DNA of 64,000 bases from Bradyrhizobium sp. 4 (GTDB taxonomy: Bacteria > Pseudomonadota > Alphaproteobacteria > Rhizobiales > Xanthobacteraceae), in assembly GCF_023100905.1 (NCBI RefSeq), contig NZ_CP064686.1:7094001-7158000 (forward strand), written 5' to 3'. Position numbers and translations under genes: made by a program. Positions 9,173 to 16,962 of the stretch are shown here, in pieces. Within the stretch, counting starts at the first letter, position 1, and every line of letters starts with the position of its first letter. Under the pieces are notes generated by a model. It was not told the origin of the DNA. It saw only the letters and a program-made list of their open reading frames with translations, and made no database searches.

Positions 9173-10315
9173 ATGCAGCAGGCTTCGGTCGAGAAGTTCT
9201 CTGACCTCATCGGCGCGGTCTACGATTGTGTGATCGCGCCTGAACGCTGGACCGCCGTTCTGGATGAGATTTGCGCCGAGTTCGGCTTTGCCACCGGCGC
9301 GCTCTCGGTCGCCAGCCTCACCAACATGAAGGCCGTCGTCAACGCGGTGTCCGGGTCCGACCTGGCCCAGATGGCCCAGAACGGGGTCGGCTACGGCCCC
9401 GATATCATCGAGCTCTGGGGCGGCGCCGAGCGCATTCAGCAATATCCGCTCGGCGAGCCGATCGTTCAATCCCAGGCGGTCCGGCCGGACATCATTTCCA
9501 GCAACCGCTATTATCGCGAATGGGCCCTGCCCAAGGGCTTGTTCGACGCCGTTGCCGTCGGCCTCGTACGCGACAGGACGATGGTTGGAAATGCGATATT
9601 CAGCCAGCATGAGTCGGCAGGCCGCATTGACGATGCGCAGGTCGACGGATTGCGCCTTCTGGCGCCTCACATCCGCCGCGCCGTGACGATCAGCAATCTG
9701 TTCGACATGAAGACGGTGGAAGCCAACACATTCTCGGCGACGGTGGAGGCCCTGACGGTCGGCGTCGTCCTGGCCGACGAGGATTCGAACATCGTTCACA
9801 CCAACGCCGCAGCCGCGGCGATGCTCGCGGCCGGCGATCCGATCGTGGCAAGGCATGGCCGGATCGCGGTTCAATCCGCAGCGACCACGGCCGCTTTGCA
9901 ATCAGCCGTCGCGCAGGCGGCAAAGGACGAGGCGGCGCTCGGGCAAAAAGGCATCGGCATCCCGATCCCGCGCCAAGGCGATGACCCTCTCGTCATCCAC
10001 GTTCTGCCGTTGCGACGCAGCCACACGCGATCCGGTCTGATCCAGAGCGCCGCTGCCGCCGTGTTCGTGACGTCCGCCTCCGGCCCGCCGCGATTGCCTC
10101 ACGATGCGCTCAACCAGCTCTATGACCTGACGCCGGCCGAGATTCGCATCTTCGAGCTCATCTGCGAGGGACACACGCGAGACGCGATCTCGGCCTTGCT
10201 CGGCGTTTCCGTCAGCACTGTGAAAAGCCACCTTATTCACGTCTTCGAAAAGACGGGCTGCCGGCGCCAGGTCGATCTGGTCAGGCTCGCGAAATCGCTG
10301 ACGTTTCCGGTGTGA
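9173..10315 (+). CDS. LuxR-family transcriptional regulator, second tandem copy
   Basis: A 380-residue close paralogue of the preceding gene, with the same domain order: unknown N-terminal sensor, PAS-like EALTVGVVLADEDSNIVHTN, and a C-terminal HTH (LGVSVSTVKSHLIHVFEKTG). The two are near-identical at both ends and diverge mainly in residues 40-130, the region most likely to contact a signal. Only 59 bases separate them, so co-transcription is likely. The last 21 bases of this gene recur at 18183-18203. Confidence 0.85.
   Translation: MQQASVEKFSDLIGAVYDCVIAPERWTAVLDEICAEFGFATGALSVASLTNMKAVVNAVSGSDLAQMAQNGVGYGPDIIELWGGAERIQQYPLGEPIVQSQAVRPDIISSNRYYREWALPKGLFDAVAVGLVRDRTMVGNAIFSQHESAGRIDDAQVDGLRLLAPHIRRAVTISNLFDMKTVEANTFSATVEALTVGVVLADEDSNIVHTNAAAAAMLAAGDPIVARHGRIAVQSAATTAALQSAVAQAAKDEAALGQKGIGIPIPRQGDDPLVIHVLPLRRSHTRSGLIQSAAAAVFVTSASGPPRLPHDALNQLYDLTPAEIRIFELICEGHTRDAISALLGVSVSTVKSHLIHVFEKTGCRRQVDLVRLAKSLTFPV
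10295..10315 (+). repeat. 21-bp direct repeat, copy 1 (LuxR 3' end)
   Basis: The final 21 bases of the second LuxR gene, from TCGCTGACG to the TGA stop. An identical 21-mer lies at 18183-18203, directly after the cyclopropane synthase stop codon. The pair brackets the sigma/ChrR/lipid module. Confidence 0.85.
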
Positions 10316-10394
10316 GGCCCGGGAGAGACGGCGCGCGGTCGGCCGGACCTCTGCGCGGACGGCGCCGGAACCTGTCGGAATGACCATTCCGCGG

Positions 10395-10422
10395 TGATCC
10401 AGGGCCAGTCCTCGTTCGTTCC
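10395..10422 (+). promoter_or_regulatory. Candidate ECF promoter of the sigma/ChrR operon
   Basis: TGATCC at 10395-10400, a 16-base spacer, then CGTTCC at 10417-10422. The -35 TGATCC is the element known for the RpoE/ChrR (ECF11) group in Rhodobacter. The same -35, spacing and a CGTTT-like -10 recur at three other places within 4.4 kb, so this one probably gives autoregulation of the sigma gene. Confidence 0.7.
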
Positions 10423-10451
10423 CAGACCCACAGGTCGCTTGTCGAGGCGCT

Positions 10452-11108
10452 ATGATCGCTGCTATCCGAGCTTTAGATGCGCCATTCCGGGCGAAGGCTG
10501 GTTTTCCCTGGAGGATCGAAGCGCTGCTGTCGACTGGCGCGAACAAAGGGCCGAACACAAAGGTGGATTGGGCTGATCTGATCGGACGCGTCGCCTCGGC
10601 CGGAGACCGGGAGGCCTTCAAGCGCCTGTTCGAGCATTTCGCGCCGCGCATCAAGGGATTGATGCTGAAGGCCGGGTGCAGTTCGGACGAGGCGGAGGAG
10701 ATTGCTCAAAATACCCTGATCGCCGTCTGGCGGAAGGCAGGCCAGTTCGATCCTACGACGGCCGGGGCAGCGGCATGGATATTCACCATCGCGCGCAATT
10801 TGCGCATCGATTTGTTCCGCAGCAGAGCGCGGGCAGACCGCCTGCGGGGCACCTCTGAGCTTCCCGAGACGCCGGATCCTGCGGAACCCGCGGACGCCGT
10901 TATGTCCCGCGTGCAGGACGCGGCGCGGATCAATTCGGCCGTCAGGCAGCTCTCGATGGAGCAATCCATGGTGGTGAGATTGTCGTTCATCGAGGAGAGG
11001 CCGCACCCGGAAATCGCGAGCCTGCTCGGCATTCCGCTCGGAACGGTGAAGTCGCGGATCAGGCTGGCGATGAACCGCCTGAGAGACATATTGGACGAAG
11101 AAGCATGA
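10452..11108 (+). CDS. rpoE: ECF RNA polymerase sigma factor, RpoE/ECF11 type
   Basis: Sigma factor with region 2 (FKRLFEHFAPRIKGLMLKAG, then EEIAQNTLIAVWRKAGQFD) and region 4 (SFIEERPHPEIASLLGIPLG followed by TVKSRIRLAMNRLRD). Its stop overlaps the start of a ChrR-type anti-sigma gene, the arrangement of the singlet-oxygen-responsive RpoE-ChrR pair of Rhodobacter. The annotated ATG (10452) has GAGG upstream but adds about 37 residues unlike other sigma factors; a GTG at 10563 (VDWADLIGRV) fits the family length better. The response to singlet oxygen is inferred from the family. Confidence 0.88.
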   Translation: MIAAIRALDAPFRAKAGFPWRIEALLSTGANKGPNTKVDWADLIGRVASAGDREAFKRLFEHFAPRIKGLMLKAGCSSDEAEEIAQNTLIAVWRKAGQFDPTTAGAAAWIFTIARNLRIDLFRSRARADRLRGTSELPETPDPAEPADAVMSRVQDAARINSAVRQLSMEQSMVVRLSFIEERPHPEIASLLGIPLGTVKSRIRLAMNRLRDILDEEA

Positions 11109-11752
11109 CGATCAGCCATCATCCACCGGAAGATCTTCTGGCCGACTATGCGGCCGGCAGGTTGGAAGAAGCCCATCAATTGGTGGTGGGGGTGCACGTT
11201 GCGGGTTGCGCTCGGTGCGGCCGGTTCGTGCAGGCCATCGAGCAACTTGGCGGCTTGGCTCTTGAAGATGTCGAGCCGGTGCCGGTCGCATCGGATGCGT
11301 TCGAGCAGGTGATGTCGCGCATTCACGACGCTCCTGAAGAGCGAGCGGCGCGGACTTCCGAGGCCGCTCGCGGCAGCGAGCAGGATATTCCGGCGGCGCT
11401 GCGAAACTACCGCATCGGCAAGCGCAGGCGCATCGCTCCGGGTCTGAGCATGCGACCGATCGAGTTGTCCGGATCGGGCACGGCGCGGGCATTTCTGCTT
11501 CGCTCCGCGCCGGGGACGCGCATGCTCGAACACACGCACACCGGAACCGAATTGACCCTCGTGCTCGAGGGCAGCTTCAGCCACCAGGGCGGCCGGTTTG
11601 GTCCGGGTGATTTCGACTATGGCGACGACGAGATCGACCATCGACCTTTGGTGGGCGACGAGGGCCCATGTGTTTGCCTTGTCGCAATGACGGGCGACCT
11701 GCGCATGAACGGCCTGCTTGGCAGGCTGATCGGGCCATTCGTGCGGCTTTGA
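11105..11752 (+). CDS. chrR: ChrR-type zinc anti-sigma factor with cupin domain
   Basis: A 215-residue anti-sigma factor. The N-terminal zinc site is intact at exactly the positions known for Rhodobacter ChrR: His6, His31, Cys35 and Cys38 (HVAGCARC). The C-terminal cupin shows EHTHTGTE (His143, His145, Glu149) and a later DHRP. In the studied system the N-terminal domain sequesters sigma and the cupin is needed to release it under singlet oxygen. Start ATG overlaps the sigma stop (ATGA), so the two are translationally coupled. Confidence 0.93.
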   Translation: MTISHHPPEDLLADYAAGRLEEAHQLVVGVHVAGCARCGRFVQAIEQLGGLALEDVEPVPVASDAFEQVMSRIHDAPEERAARTSEAARGSEQDIPAALRNYRIGKRRRIAPGLSMRPIELSGSGTARAFLLRSAPGTRMLEHTHTGTELTLVLEGSFSHQGGRFGPGDFDYGDDEIDHRPLVGDEGPCVCLVAMTGDLRMNGLLGRLIGPFVRL

Positions 11753-11778
11753 TCCGCTCGCCTCCTTCTTCCGCCGGG

Positions 11779-11806
11779 TGATCCGAACGCGCGCCCGGAG
11801 CGTTTC
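11779..11806 (+). promoter_or_regulatory. Candidate ECF promoter of the second sigma gene
   Basis: TGATCC at 11779-11784, 16 bases, then CGTTTC at 11801-11806, 26 bases before the ATG at 11832. It matches the 14710 site at every consensus position. Its -35 overlaps an upstream in-frame ATG at 11778, which argues against that longer start. Confidence 0.75.
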
Positions 11807-11831
11807 GAAGGAAACGCAAGGGAGACAGGTC

Positions 11832-12413
11832 ATGGCCGGCTTAAGCCTGACGCAGGCGCAGAGCGAAACATTGCCCGAATTGTTGGCATGCGTTTCGGCG
11901 GGCGACGCACAAGCCTTCGCAGCGCTGCACATGCTGACGCGGAGCAGGCTGCGCAGGACTGCGCTCGCCGTCGGAACTCCGCCCCACGACATTGAGGACA
12001 TTCTTCAGGAAGCCTATCTGAAGATCTGGCGCAACGCGGGTCGGTTCGACGGCGACCGTGCTTCGGCGATGACCTGGATGTCCGCCATCGCGCGGAATAC
12101 CGCCATCGACCATCTGCGGGTCAGAAGACTGCCGACTCACGAGCTGGACGAGGCGCTGCTGGTTCCGACAAGTGCTGATCAGCCGGCGATCGACGATTTC
12201 GACTACGCCCGCGCCGAACCGATCGCACGCAGCGTGCTGGCTCGTTTGCCGGAAGACCGCCGCAGGCTGGTGGCGCTGGCCTATCTCGAGGGTGAGAGCC
12301 GTGCGAGCTTGTCGCGGCGCTTCGGTGTGCCGGTCGGCACCATCAAGACCTGGTTGCACCGAACCCTTCTGGCGGTACGCAAGGACTGCCTTGCCGCATC
12401 GGCTGCAGCCTGA
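11832..12413 (+). CDS. Second ECF RNA polymerase sigma factor
   Basis: Sigma factor of 193 residues: region 2 (DIEDILQEAYLKIWRNAGRF, then MTWMSAIARNTAIDHLR) and region 4 (LVALAYLEGESRASLSRRFG followed by TIKTWLHRTLLAVRKD). GGAG precedes the ATG at 11832. The TGATCC-N16-CGTTTC element in front of it suggests it is switched on by the neighbouring RpoE-like sigma, forming a cascade. It has no recognisable anti-sigma gene; the next gene, 20 bases downstream, is a small unknown protein that could take that role. Confidence 0.9.
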   Translation: MAGLSLTQAQSETLPELLACVSAGDAQAFAALHMLTRSRLRRTALAVGTPPHDIEDILQEAYLKIWRNAGRFDGDRASAMTWMSAIARNTAIDHLRVRRLPTHELDEALLVPTSADQPAIDDFDYARAEPIARSVLARLPEDRRRLVALAYLEGESRASLSRRFGVPVGTIKTWLHRTLLAVRKDCLAASAAA

Positions 12414-12433
12414 AGCAGGCAAGGAACCCGCGC

Positions 12434-12736
12434 GTGGCCACAGAGATCATCGAATTCCCCATCCGTGGACACCAGGATCCGCTTGTGTCCTCCGTTGCGA
12501 GACTCGAGCAGATGGTGAGAGAGGTCGACGGTCTGGCGGCCAACCAGCCCGCGGAAGATCTCGATCATTTGCTCGCTGTCATGGAGCGCTTCGGCGATCG
12601 ACTGGTCGATCTTGCGCACCTCGTGCTTGACGACGACGCCAAGCGGAGTGTCCAGATCGCATTCACATCGCTCTCCGACAAGATCGCGGCGACCCGAGAG
12701 GCCTTTGACGAGTGCGATGGAGCGACGGATCCCTGA
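12434..12736 (+). CDS. Small acidic protein downstream of the second sigma gene
   Basis: A 100-residue protein starting at GTG with AAGGA nine bases upstream, 20 bases after the sigma stop, so almost certainly in its operon. It appears largely helical with many Asp/Glu/Leu (LEQMVREVDGLAANQPAEDL, then DHLLAVMERFGDRLVDLAHL). No cysteines, signal peptide or membrane segment. I do not recognise the family. Position suggests a regulator or partner of the sigma factor, but nothing in the sequence proves it. Confidence 0.65.
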   Translation: MATEIIEFPIRGHQDPLVSSVARLEQMVREVDGLAANQPAEDLDHLLAVMERFGDRLVDLAHLVLDDDAKRSVQIAFTSLSDKIAATREAFDECDGATDP

Positions 12737-12789
12737 TTCGGCGCCACGCTCGTCCGTTCGACGCGTGAAATCAGTTCTGCGCGCCGATC

Positions 12790-13290
12790 CTAATTGAGGC
12801 GGAGCAGCGAGATGTTCAGCAAGGTCGCAAAACCCACCCAGCCGGCGTAGGGAATGAAAAGCGCCGCTGCCAGCCGATCGTTCGCCCATTGACGCCAGAC
12901 AAAGGCAAGGATCACAGCAAACAGCGCAACAATGACGCCGAGCGCCACGTCCATGCGATGAAGCGAAAAGAAAATGGGAGACCATGCAAAATTCAAGATC
13001 ATCTGCAGGCCCCATATTCTCATCGTCGTTCCGCGCGGCTCCGCCTCGAAGGTGCGGAATCCCGCCACGGCGATCATCAGGAACAGGGCCGTCCAGACCG
13101 GTGCGAACACCGCATCCGGCGGATTGAAAGATGGCTTGTTGAGCGCGGCGTACCACGCTCCCGGACGGTTCAGGACCCCGATCAGAACCCCCGCAGCAGG
13201 AACCAGAAACAGGAAAGCGGCGCATCGGTACCATCTGCCGCGCTTACGGTCGCCATCGTGCCGCAGCGCCCCGTCGTGCGTCCCGTCCAT
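12790..13290 (-). CDS. tspO: TspO/MBR family tryptophan-rich sensory protein
   Basis: Five-helix membrane protein of 166 residues with TspO hallmarks: WYAALNKPSFNPPDAVFAPV, then W-rich NFAWSPIFFSLHRMD and the terminal YAGWVGFATLLNISL. Family members bind porphyrins and cholesterol-like ligands and dampen photo-oxidative damage. The ATG at 13290 was chosen because it starts two bases after the stop of the upstream DUF2177 gene; the open frame to 13395 would overlap that gene. Likely under the ECF promoter at 13745-13772. Confidence 0.9.
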   Translation of the reverse strand: MDGTHDGALRHDGDRKRGRWYRCAAFLFLVPAAGVLIGVLNRPGAWYAALNKPSFNPPDAVFAPVWTALFLMIAVAGFRTFEAEPRGTTMRIWGLQMILNFAWSPIFFSLHRMDVALGVIVALFAVILAFVWRQWANDRLAAALFIPYAGWVGFATLLNISLLRLN

Positions 13291-13292
13291 AA

Positions 13293-13694
13293 TCAATGCG
13301 CCATCCGTTGAGCGACGAGAAATCCGGTCCAGGCGCTGACACCGGCGAGGACCGATCCCCAGCCCACGTCCGCGAGAGTGAGCGCCGTCGACCAATTCCT
13401 CAGCGTTGCCTGGTTGGTCAGATCGTAGGTCGCATAGGTGAAGCAGCCCAGCATCACGCCGGACATGAGGGCACGCAGTGCGCCGCCATCCTGCTGAGCC
13501 GGCAGCACCGCGAACCAGATCAGGCCGACGGGATAGGCCAGATAAAACACTGCGGCGGCGGCGAGGTCGGGCTGCGAGCGCAACATGTCGCCCAGCACCG
13601 GCCGGTAAAGTCTCTCAACCATGGTCTTGAGCCAGATCATGTCGAGCGCAACAAAGGTCGCAGCCACCGACAGATATGTAAAAAGCAGGCTCAT
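13293..13694 (-). CDS. DUF2177 family membrane protein
   Basis: A 133-residue protein with about four membrane segments. Family landmarks are FVALDMIWLKTMVERLYRPV, FYLAYPVGLIWFAVLP and FTYATYDLTNQATLRNW. The function is unknown; DUF2177 genes are often found near ChrR, CFA-synthase and DUF1295 genes. It heads the two-gene unit with tspO and has a TGATCC-N16-CGTTTA promoter about 50 bases upstream on the same strand. Confidence 0.85.
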   Translation of the reverse strand: MSLLFTYLSVAATFVALDMIWLKTMVERLYRPVLGDMLRSQPDLAAAAVFYLAYPVGLIWFAVLPAQQDGGALRALMSGVMLGCFTYATYDLTNQATLRNWSTALTLADVGWGSVLAGVSAWTGFLVAQRMAH

Positions 13695-13744
13695 GTCCGG
13701 TCTCCCCTCCGGTGTCGCAACCGGTTTAACAAAGGCATCGGCTG

Positions 13745-13772
13745 TAAACGACGTGAAGCCCTCGCTGGATCA
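13745..13772 (-). promoter_or_regulatory. Candidate ECF promoter of DUF2177-tspO
   Basis: Read on the minus strand: TGATCC at 13772-13767, 16 bases, CGTTTA at 13750-13745, then the DUF2177 start at 13694. It differs from the two best sites by one base in the -10. Confidence 0.7.
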
Positions 13773-13845
13773 CGCGGCGCGCTCGTTCCGCCTTGCCCCG
13801 CAACCCTGTCTCGCCCTTGAGCCAGATCGGCGGCCGGAACTCCGA

Positions 13846-14652
13846 TCATTCCGGCGCCTTCTTGGGCGGCCGTGGAAAGAAAGCGCTGGTGCGTGCCTGA
13901 TAGTCCCGATACCGGCGGCCGCGGGATCGCAGCATCTGGACTTCGAGCGGGGGTATTCCGGTCACGTGCACGAGTATCCAGTACATGATCGCCGGCGCGA
14001 TCAGGCTCGCCCAGCCCCATGCGTAGCCCGGCGACAGCGCGATGATCGGATAGGCGAGCCATCCGAGCCATTCGAAGAAATAATTCGGATGACGCGACCA
14101 GCGCCAAAGCCCGATATTGCAGACCAGGCCCGCATTTGCCTTGTGGCGCTTGAAGCCTCGCAATTGCTCGTCGGCGATCGCCTCGCCTGCGACGGCCGCA
14201 AGCATGATGGCGGCGCCGGCATAGTCCTGGACGCCCAGGGCGGCCCGTGGAGCGTGTGCAGCCAGGAAGACCGCGAATGGCAGCGGCACCGAGGCGAAGG
14301 CCTGCGACTGCAGGAAAGCAAACATGCGAAGCGGCGCCTGTGAGCCCCATTCCTCCGCGTAGCTTGCATATCGCGGATCGTCGATACCCGCTGCGGCGCG
14401 CCGGGCGATATGCGTCCCGAGCCTCACCGACCAAAGCAGCACGAGCCCGCCTACGAGCATCTGACGCACTTGCAGAGCCTCGCCGAATGGCAAAAGGGCC
14501 GCCACCGCCCCAACCAGACCGACGGAGTAGGTCCAGATCGTATCGACCCACCCGGAATTGCCGGTTCGCTGCTGAACGATCCAGGCCAGCCCCATCAACA
14601 GCGAAAGCGCAAGCGCGATGCCGGCGACGATCAGTATTTGCGGGAAATCCAT
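13846..14652 (-). CDS. DUF1295 (steroid 5-alpha-reductase-like) membrane protein
   Basis: A 268-residue multi-pass protein with the family start (QQRTGNSGWVDTIWTYSVGL) and the isoprenylcysteine-methyltransferase/steroid-reductase-like C-terminus (GLWRWSRHPNYFFEWLGWLA, IPPLEVQMLRSRGRRYRDYQ). These enzymes act on lipid double bonds or isoprenoid chains using NADPH or SAM; the substrate is unknown. It lies divergently next to the FAD/DUF1365/CFA operon, and such genes often co-occur. No TGATCC-type promoter is visible in front of it. Confidence 0.87.
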   Translation of the reverse strand: MDFPQILIVAGIALALSLLMGLAWIVQQRTGNSGWVDTIWTYSVGLVGAVAALLPFGEALQVRQMLVGGLVLLWSVRLGTHIARRAAAGIDDPRYASYAEEWGSQAPLRMFAFLQSQAFASVPLPFAVFLAAHAPRAALGVQDYAGAAIMLAAVAGEAIADEQLRGFKRHKANAGLVCNIGLWRWSRHPNYFFEWLGWLAYPIIALSPGYAWGWASLIAPAIMYWILVHVTGIPPLEVQMLRSRGRRYRDYQARTSAFFPRPPKKAPE

Positions 14653-14709
14653 GCCTCACCATACCCAAACTCGGATCCTTACGTCCGTCCCGTGCCCCGG
14701 TTTCGCGGG

Positions 14710-14737
14710 TGATCCACGCTGTCCGCTGGAACGTTTC
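14710..14737 (+). promoter_or_regulatory. Candidate ECF promoter of the FAD-DUF1365-CFA operon
   Basis: TGATCC at 14710-14715, 16 bases, CGTTTC at 14732-14737. It precedes the first gene of the lipid operon (14853) by about 115 bases and matches the promoter of the second sigma gene. Confidence 0.75.
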
Positions 14738-14852
14738 CTCAAGCGCGGGTGGACAGGTCAGCTATTGGAGCTGTCCTGAGCCGGGCGGCGGACGACATTG
14801 GCCCGAAACCGGATGTTCCGGCCGTCGCTGGTGGTATTGGGGGCGATAAAGC

Positions 14853-16166
14853 ATGCGTTTGGCGGTGATCGGGACGGGAATTGCCGGCAATGCCGCCGCG
14901 TGGCTCCTGTCCGAACGTCATGCCGTGACCGTCTACGAGCGCGAATTGCGACCGGGCGGACACAGTCATACAGTGCGCGTTGACTACGATGGCGAAGAGA
15001 TCGATGTCGACATCGGCTTCATCGTGTTCAACGAGCCGAACTACCCGGAATTGACGTCTCTGTTCGCGCACCTGGGTGTAAAGACCGAGGAGACATGCAT
15101 GAGCTTCGCGATGTCGGCCGACCATGGCCGATTCGAGTGGCGGGGCGGCGGCGAGACCTTCCTGCAGGTCGCCTCCGGCCTGTTTGCCCAGCCGCGTAAC
15201 CTCTTCTCCCCGTCGTATTTTCGCATGCTGGCAGAGGTCCGCCGCTTCAACAAGGAAAGCGTCTCCGACTTGCGGGCCGGCCGGCTCCAGAACCTCACAC
15301 TCGGCGAATATCTGTGCAAGCAAGCGTTCAGCCCGCGCCTGTTCAGCGATTATCTGGGACCGATGGGGGCCGCCATCTGGTCGTCGCCCTCGGCCGAGAT
15401 CCTTGACTTTCCCGCGGAAAACTTCATCGCCTTTTTCGACAATCACCGGCTGTTGCATCTAGATCGACCGCTCTGGCGGACCGTGCAGGGCGGCAGCCGG
15501 CGCTATGTCGAGAAACTCACGGCCAGGTTCAAGGCCAGCATCCGGCTCGGCTGCGCGGTGACGTCGATCCATCGAACCGAGCACGGTGTGACGATCGGCG
15601 ACAGTCACGGCCATCAGGACTCCTACGACGCTGTCGTGATGGCCTGTCACAGCGATCAGGCCCTGGCGATGCTGTCGGATGCCGACCCACGCGAGAGATC
15701 CATTCTCGGCGCGATCCGTTACGCTCCAAACACGGCCTATCTGCACCGCGACATCAATCTTATGCCGAAACGCCGCAATGCATGGGCATCCTGGAACTTC
15801 TTGCGCTGGCAACGCGAAACGCCTGCCCAGAACGACGTCGCCGTGACCTACTGGATGAACCGGCTGCAGGGCATCGACGACCGCAAGCCGCTGTTCGTCA
15901 GCCTCAATCCTCCTTTTGAGCCGGCGCCTCATCTCACCTTCGGCAAGTTCACATTCGCGCATCCGCAATATGACGCAAGCGCGTTCGCCGCGCAGAGGAA
16001 TCTCCCCGAAATCCAGGGACGCCGCCGCACCTGGTTTTGCGGCGCGTGGACCGGCTACGGATTCCATGAGGATGGCCTGCGCTCCGGCATCGCCGTCGCC
16101 GAGGCACTTGGCAGTGCGGTGCCGTGGCGGCAGTCCGGCGCGTTGCTGGCGCAGGCTGCTGAGTAG
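14853..16166 (+). CDS. FAD/NAD(P)-binding oxidoreductase of the CFA-synthase cluster
   Basis: A 437-residue flavoprotein starting directly with the Rossmann motif (VIGTGIAGNAAAWLLSE) and containing EIDVDIGFIVFNEPNYPELT and a closing FCGAWTGYGFHEDGLRSG. It belongs to the amine-oxidase/phytoene-desaturase-like group annotated next to cyclopropane fatty acid synthases. In Rhodobacter, a RpoE-controlled cluster of related genes makes furan-containing fatty acids; this gene is a candidate desaturase or oxidase of such a path. First gene of a three-gene operon. Confidence 0.87.
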   Translation: MRLAVIGTGIAGNAAAWLLSERHAVTVYERELRPGGHSHTVRVDYDGEEIDVDIGFIVFNEPNYPELTSLFAHLGVKTEETCMSFAMSADHGRFEWRGGGETFLQVASGLFAQPRNLFSPSYFRMLAEVRRFNKESVSDLRAGRLQNLTLGEYLCKQAFSPRLFSDYLGPMGAAIWSSPSAEILDFPAENFIAFFDNHRLLHLDRPLWRTVQGGSRRYVEKLTARFKASIRLGCAVTSIHRTEHGVTIGDSHGHQDSYDAVVMACHSDQALAMLSDADPRERSILGAIRYAPNTAYLHRDINLMPKRRNAWASWNFLRWQRETPAQNDVAVTYWMNRLQGIDDRKPLFVSLNPPFEPAPHLTFGKFTFAHPQYDASAFAAQRNLPEIQGRRRTWFCGAWTGYGFHEDGLRSGIAVAEALGSAVPWRQSGALLAQAAE

Positions 16167-16169
16167 AAC

Positions 16170-16952
16170 ATGTTGCAACCGGGCGCCCCAGAAGGAACGG
16201 CGACGTCATCTGCAGCCGCGCTCTACCTGGGCAGGGTGATGCACGCCCGCATGCGGCCCGTGCACCACAGGTTCGCTTACCGGGTCATGAACCTGCTCAT
16301 CGACCTCGATCGGCTTGATGAAGCGGATCGCCAGTCTCGCCTGTTCGGCATCAATCGCGCGTCGGTTTTCAGCTTCCACGAATCCGATCACGGCAAGCGT
16401 GACGGCGCATCCTTGAGCAACCATGTGCGACGCCTGGCCGAACAACGCGATATCGATCTGTCGGGAGGGCGCATCCTCCTTTTGTGCTATCCGCGGCTCT
16501 TCGGCTACGTATTCAATCCGCTTTCGATCTACTTCTGCTATGGCAGCTGCGGCAATCTTGCGCTGCTGATCTACGAAGTCCGCAACACTTTTGGCGAAAT
16601 CCATTCCTACATCCTTCCGGTGGAGGACCCTGTCGCCGACGGTGCCATACGACAATGCCAGGCGAAGGAGTTCTACGTCTCGCCATTCATGGAGATGCAA
16701 ACGAAGTATCGCTTCAGCATTGCTCCGCCCGACCAGCAAGTGAAGGTCAGAATCGTGCAGACCGATGAGCACGGTGCGATATTTACCGCCGCATTCTCCG
16801 GGCAACGTCGCCCGCTGACCAGCCGCTCGCTGTTGGCGACGCTCGTCACCCTGCCACTTCTCACCTTCAAGGTCGTCGTGGCCATCCATTGGGAAGCGAT
16901 CCGGCTTTGGCTGAAAAATGTTCCTTACGTCCCCCGTCCGAACCAACGCTGA
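16170..16952 (+). CDS. DUF1365 domain-containing protein
   Basis: A 260-residue protein with DUF1365 landmarks: YLGRVMHARMRPVHHRFAYR, CYPRLFGYVFNPLSIYFCYG and VEDPVADGAIRQCQAKEFYV. It is soluble by appearance except for a hydrophobic C-terminal segment (TLVTLPLLTFKVVVAIHW). The function is unknown, but it is nearly always found between the FAD oxidoreductase and CFA synthase genes, as here. It starts three bases after the upstream stop. Confidence 0.9.
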   Translation: MLQPGAPEGTATSSAAALYLGRVMHARMRPVHHRFAYRVMNLLIDLDRLDEADRQSRLFGINRASVFSFHESDHGKRDGASLSNHVRRLAEQRDIDLSGGRILLLCYPRLFGYVFNPLSIYFCYGSCGNLALLIYEVRNTFGEIHSYILPVEDPVADGAIRQCQAKEFYVSPFMEMQTKYRFSIAPPDQQVKVRIVQTDEHGAIFTAAFSGQRRPLTSRSLLATLVTLPLLTFKVVVAIHWEAIRLWLKNVPYVPRPNQR

Positions 16953-16962
16953 ATGTGAAGCC

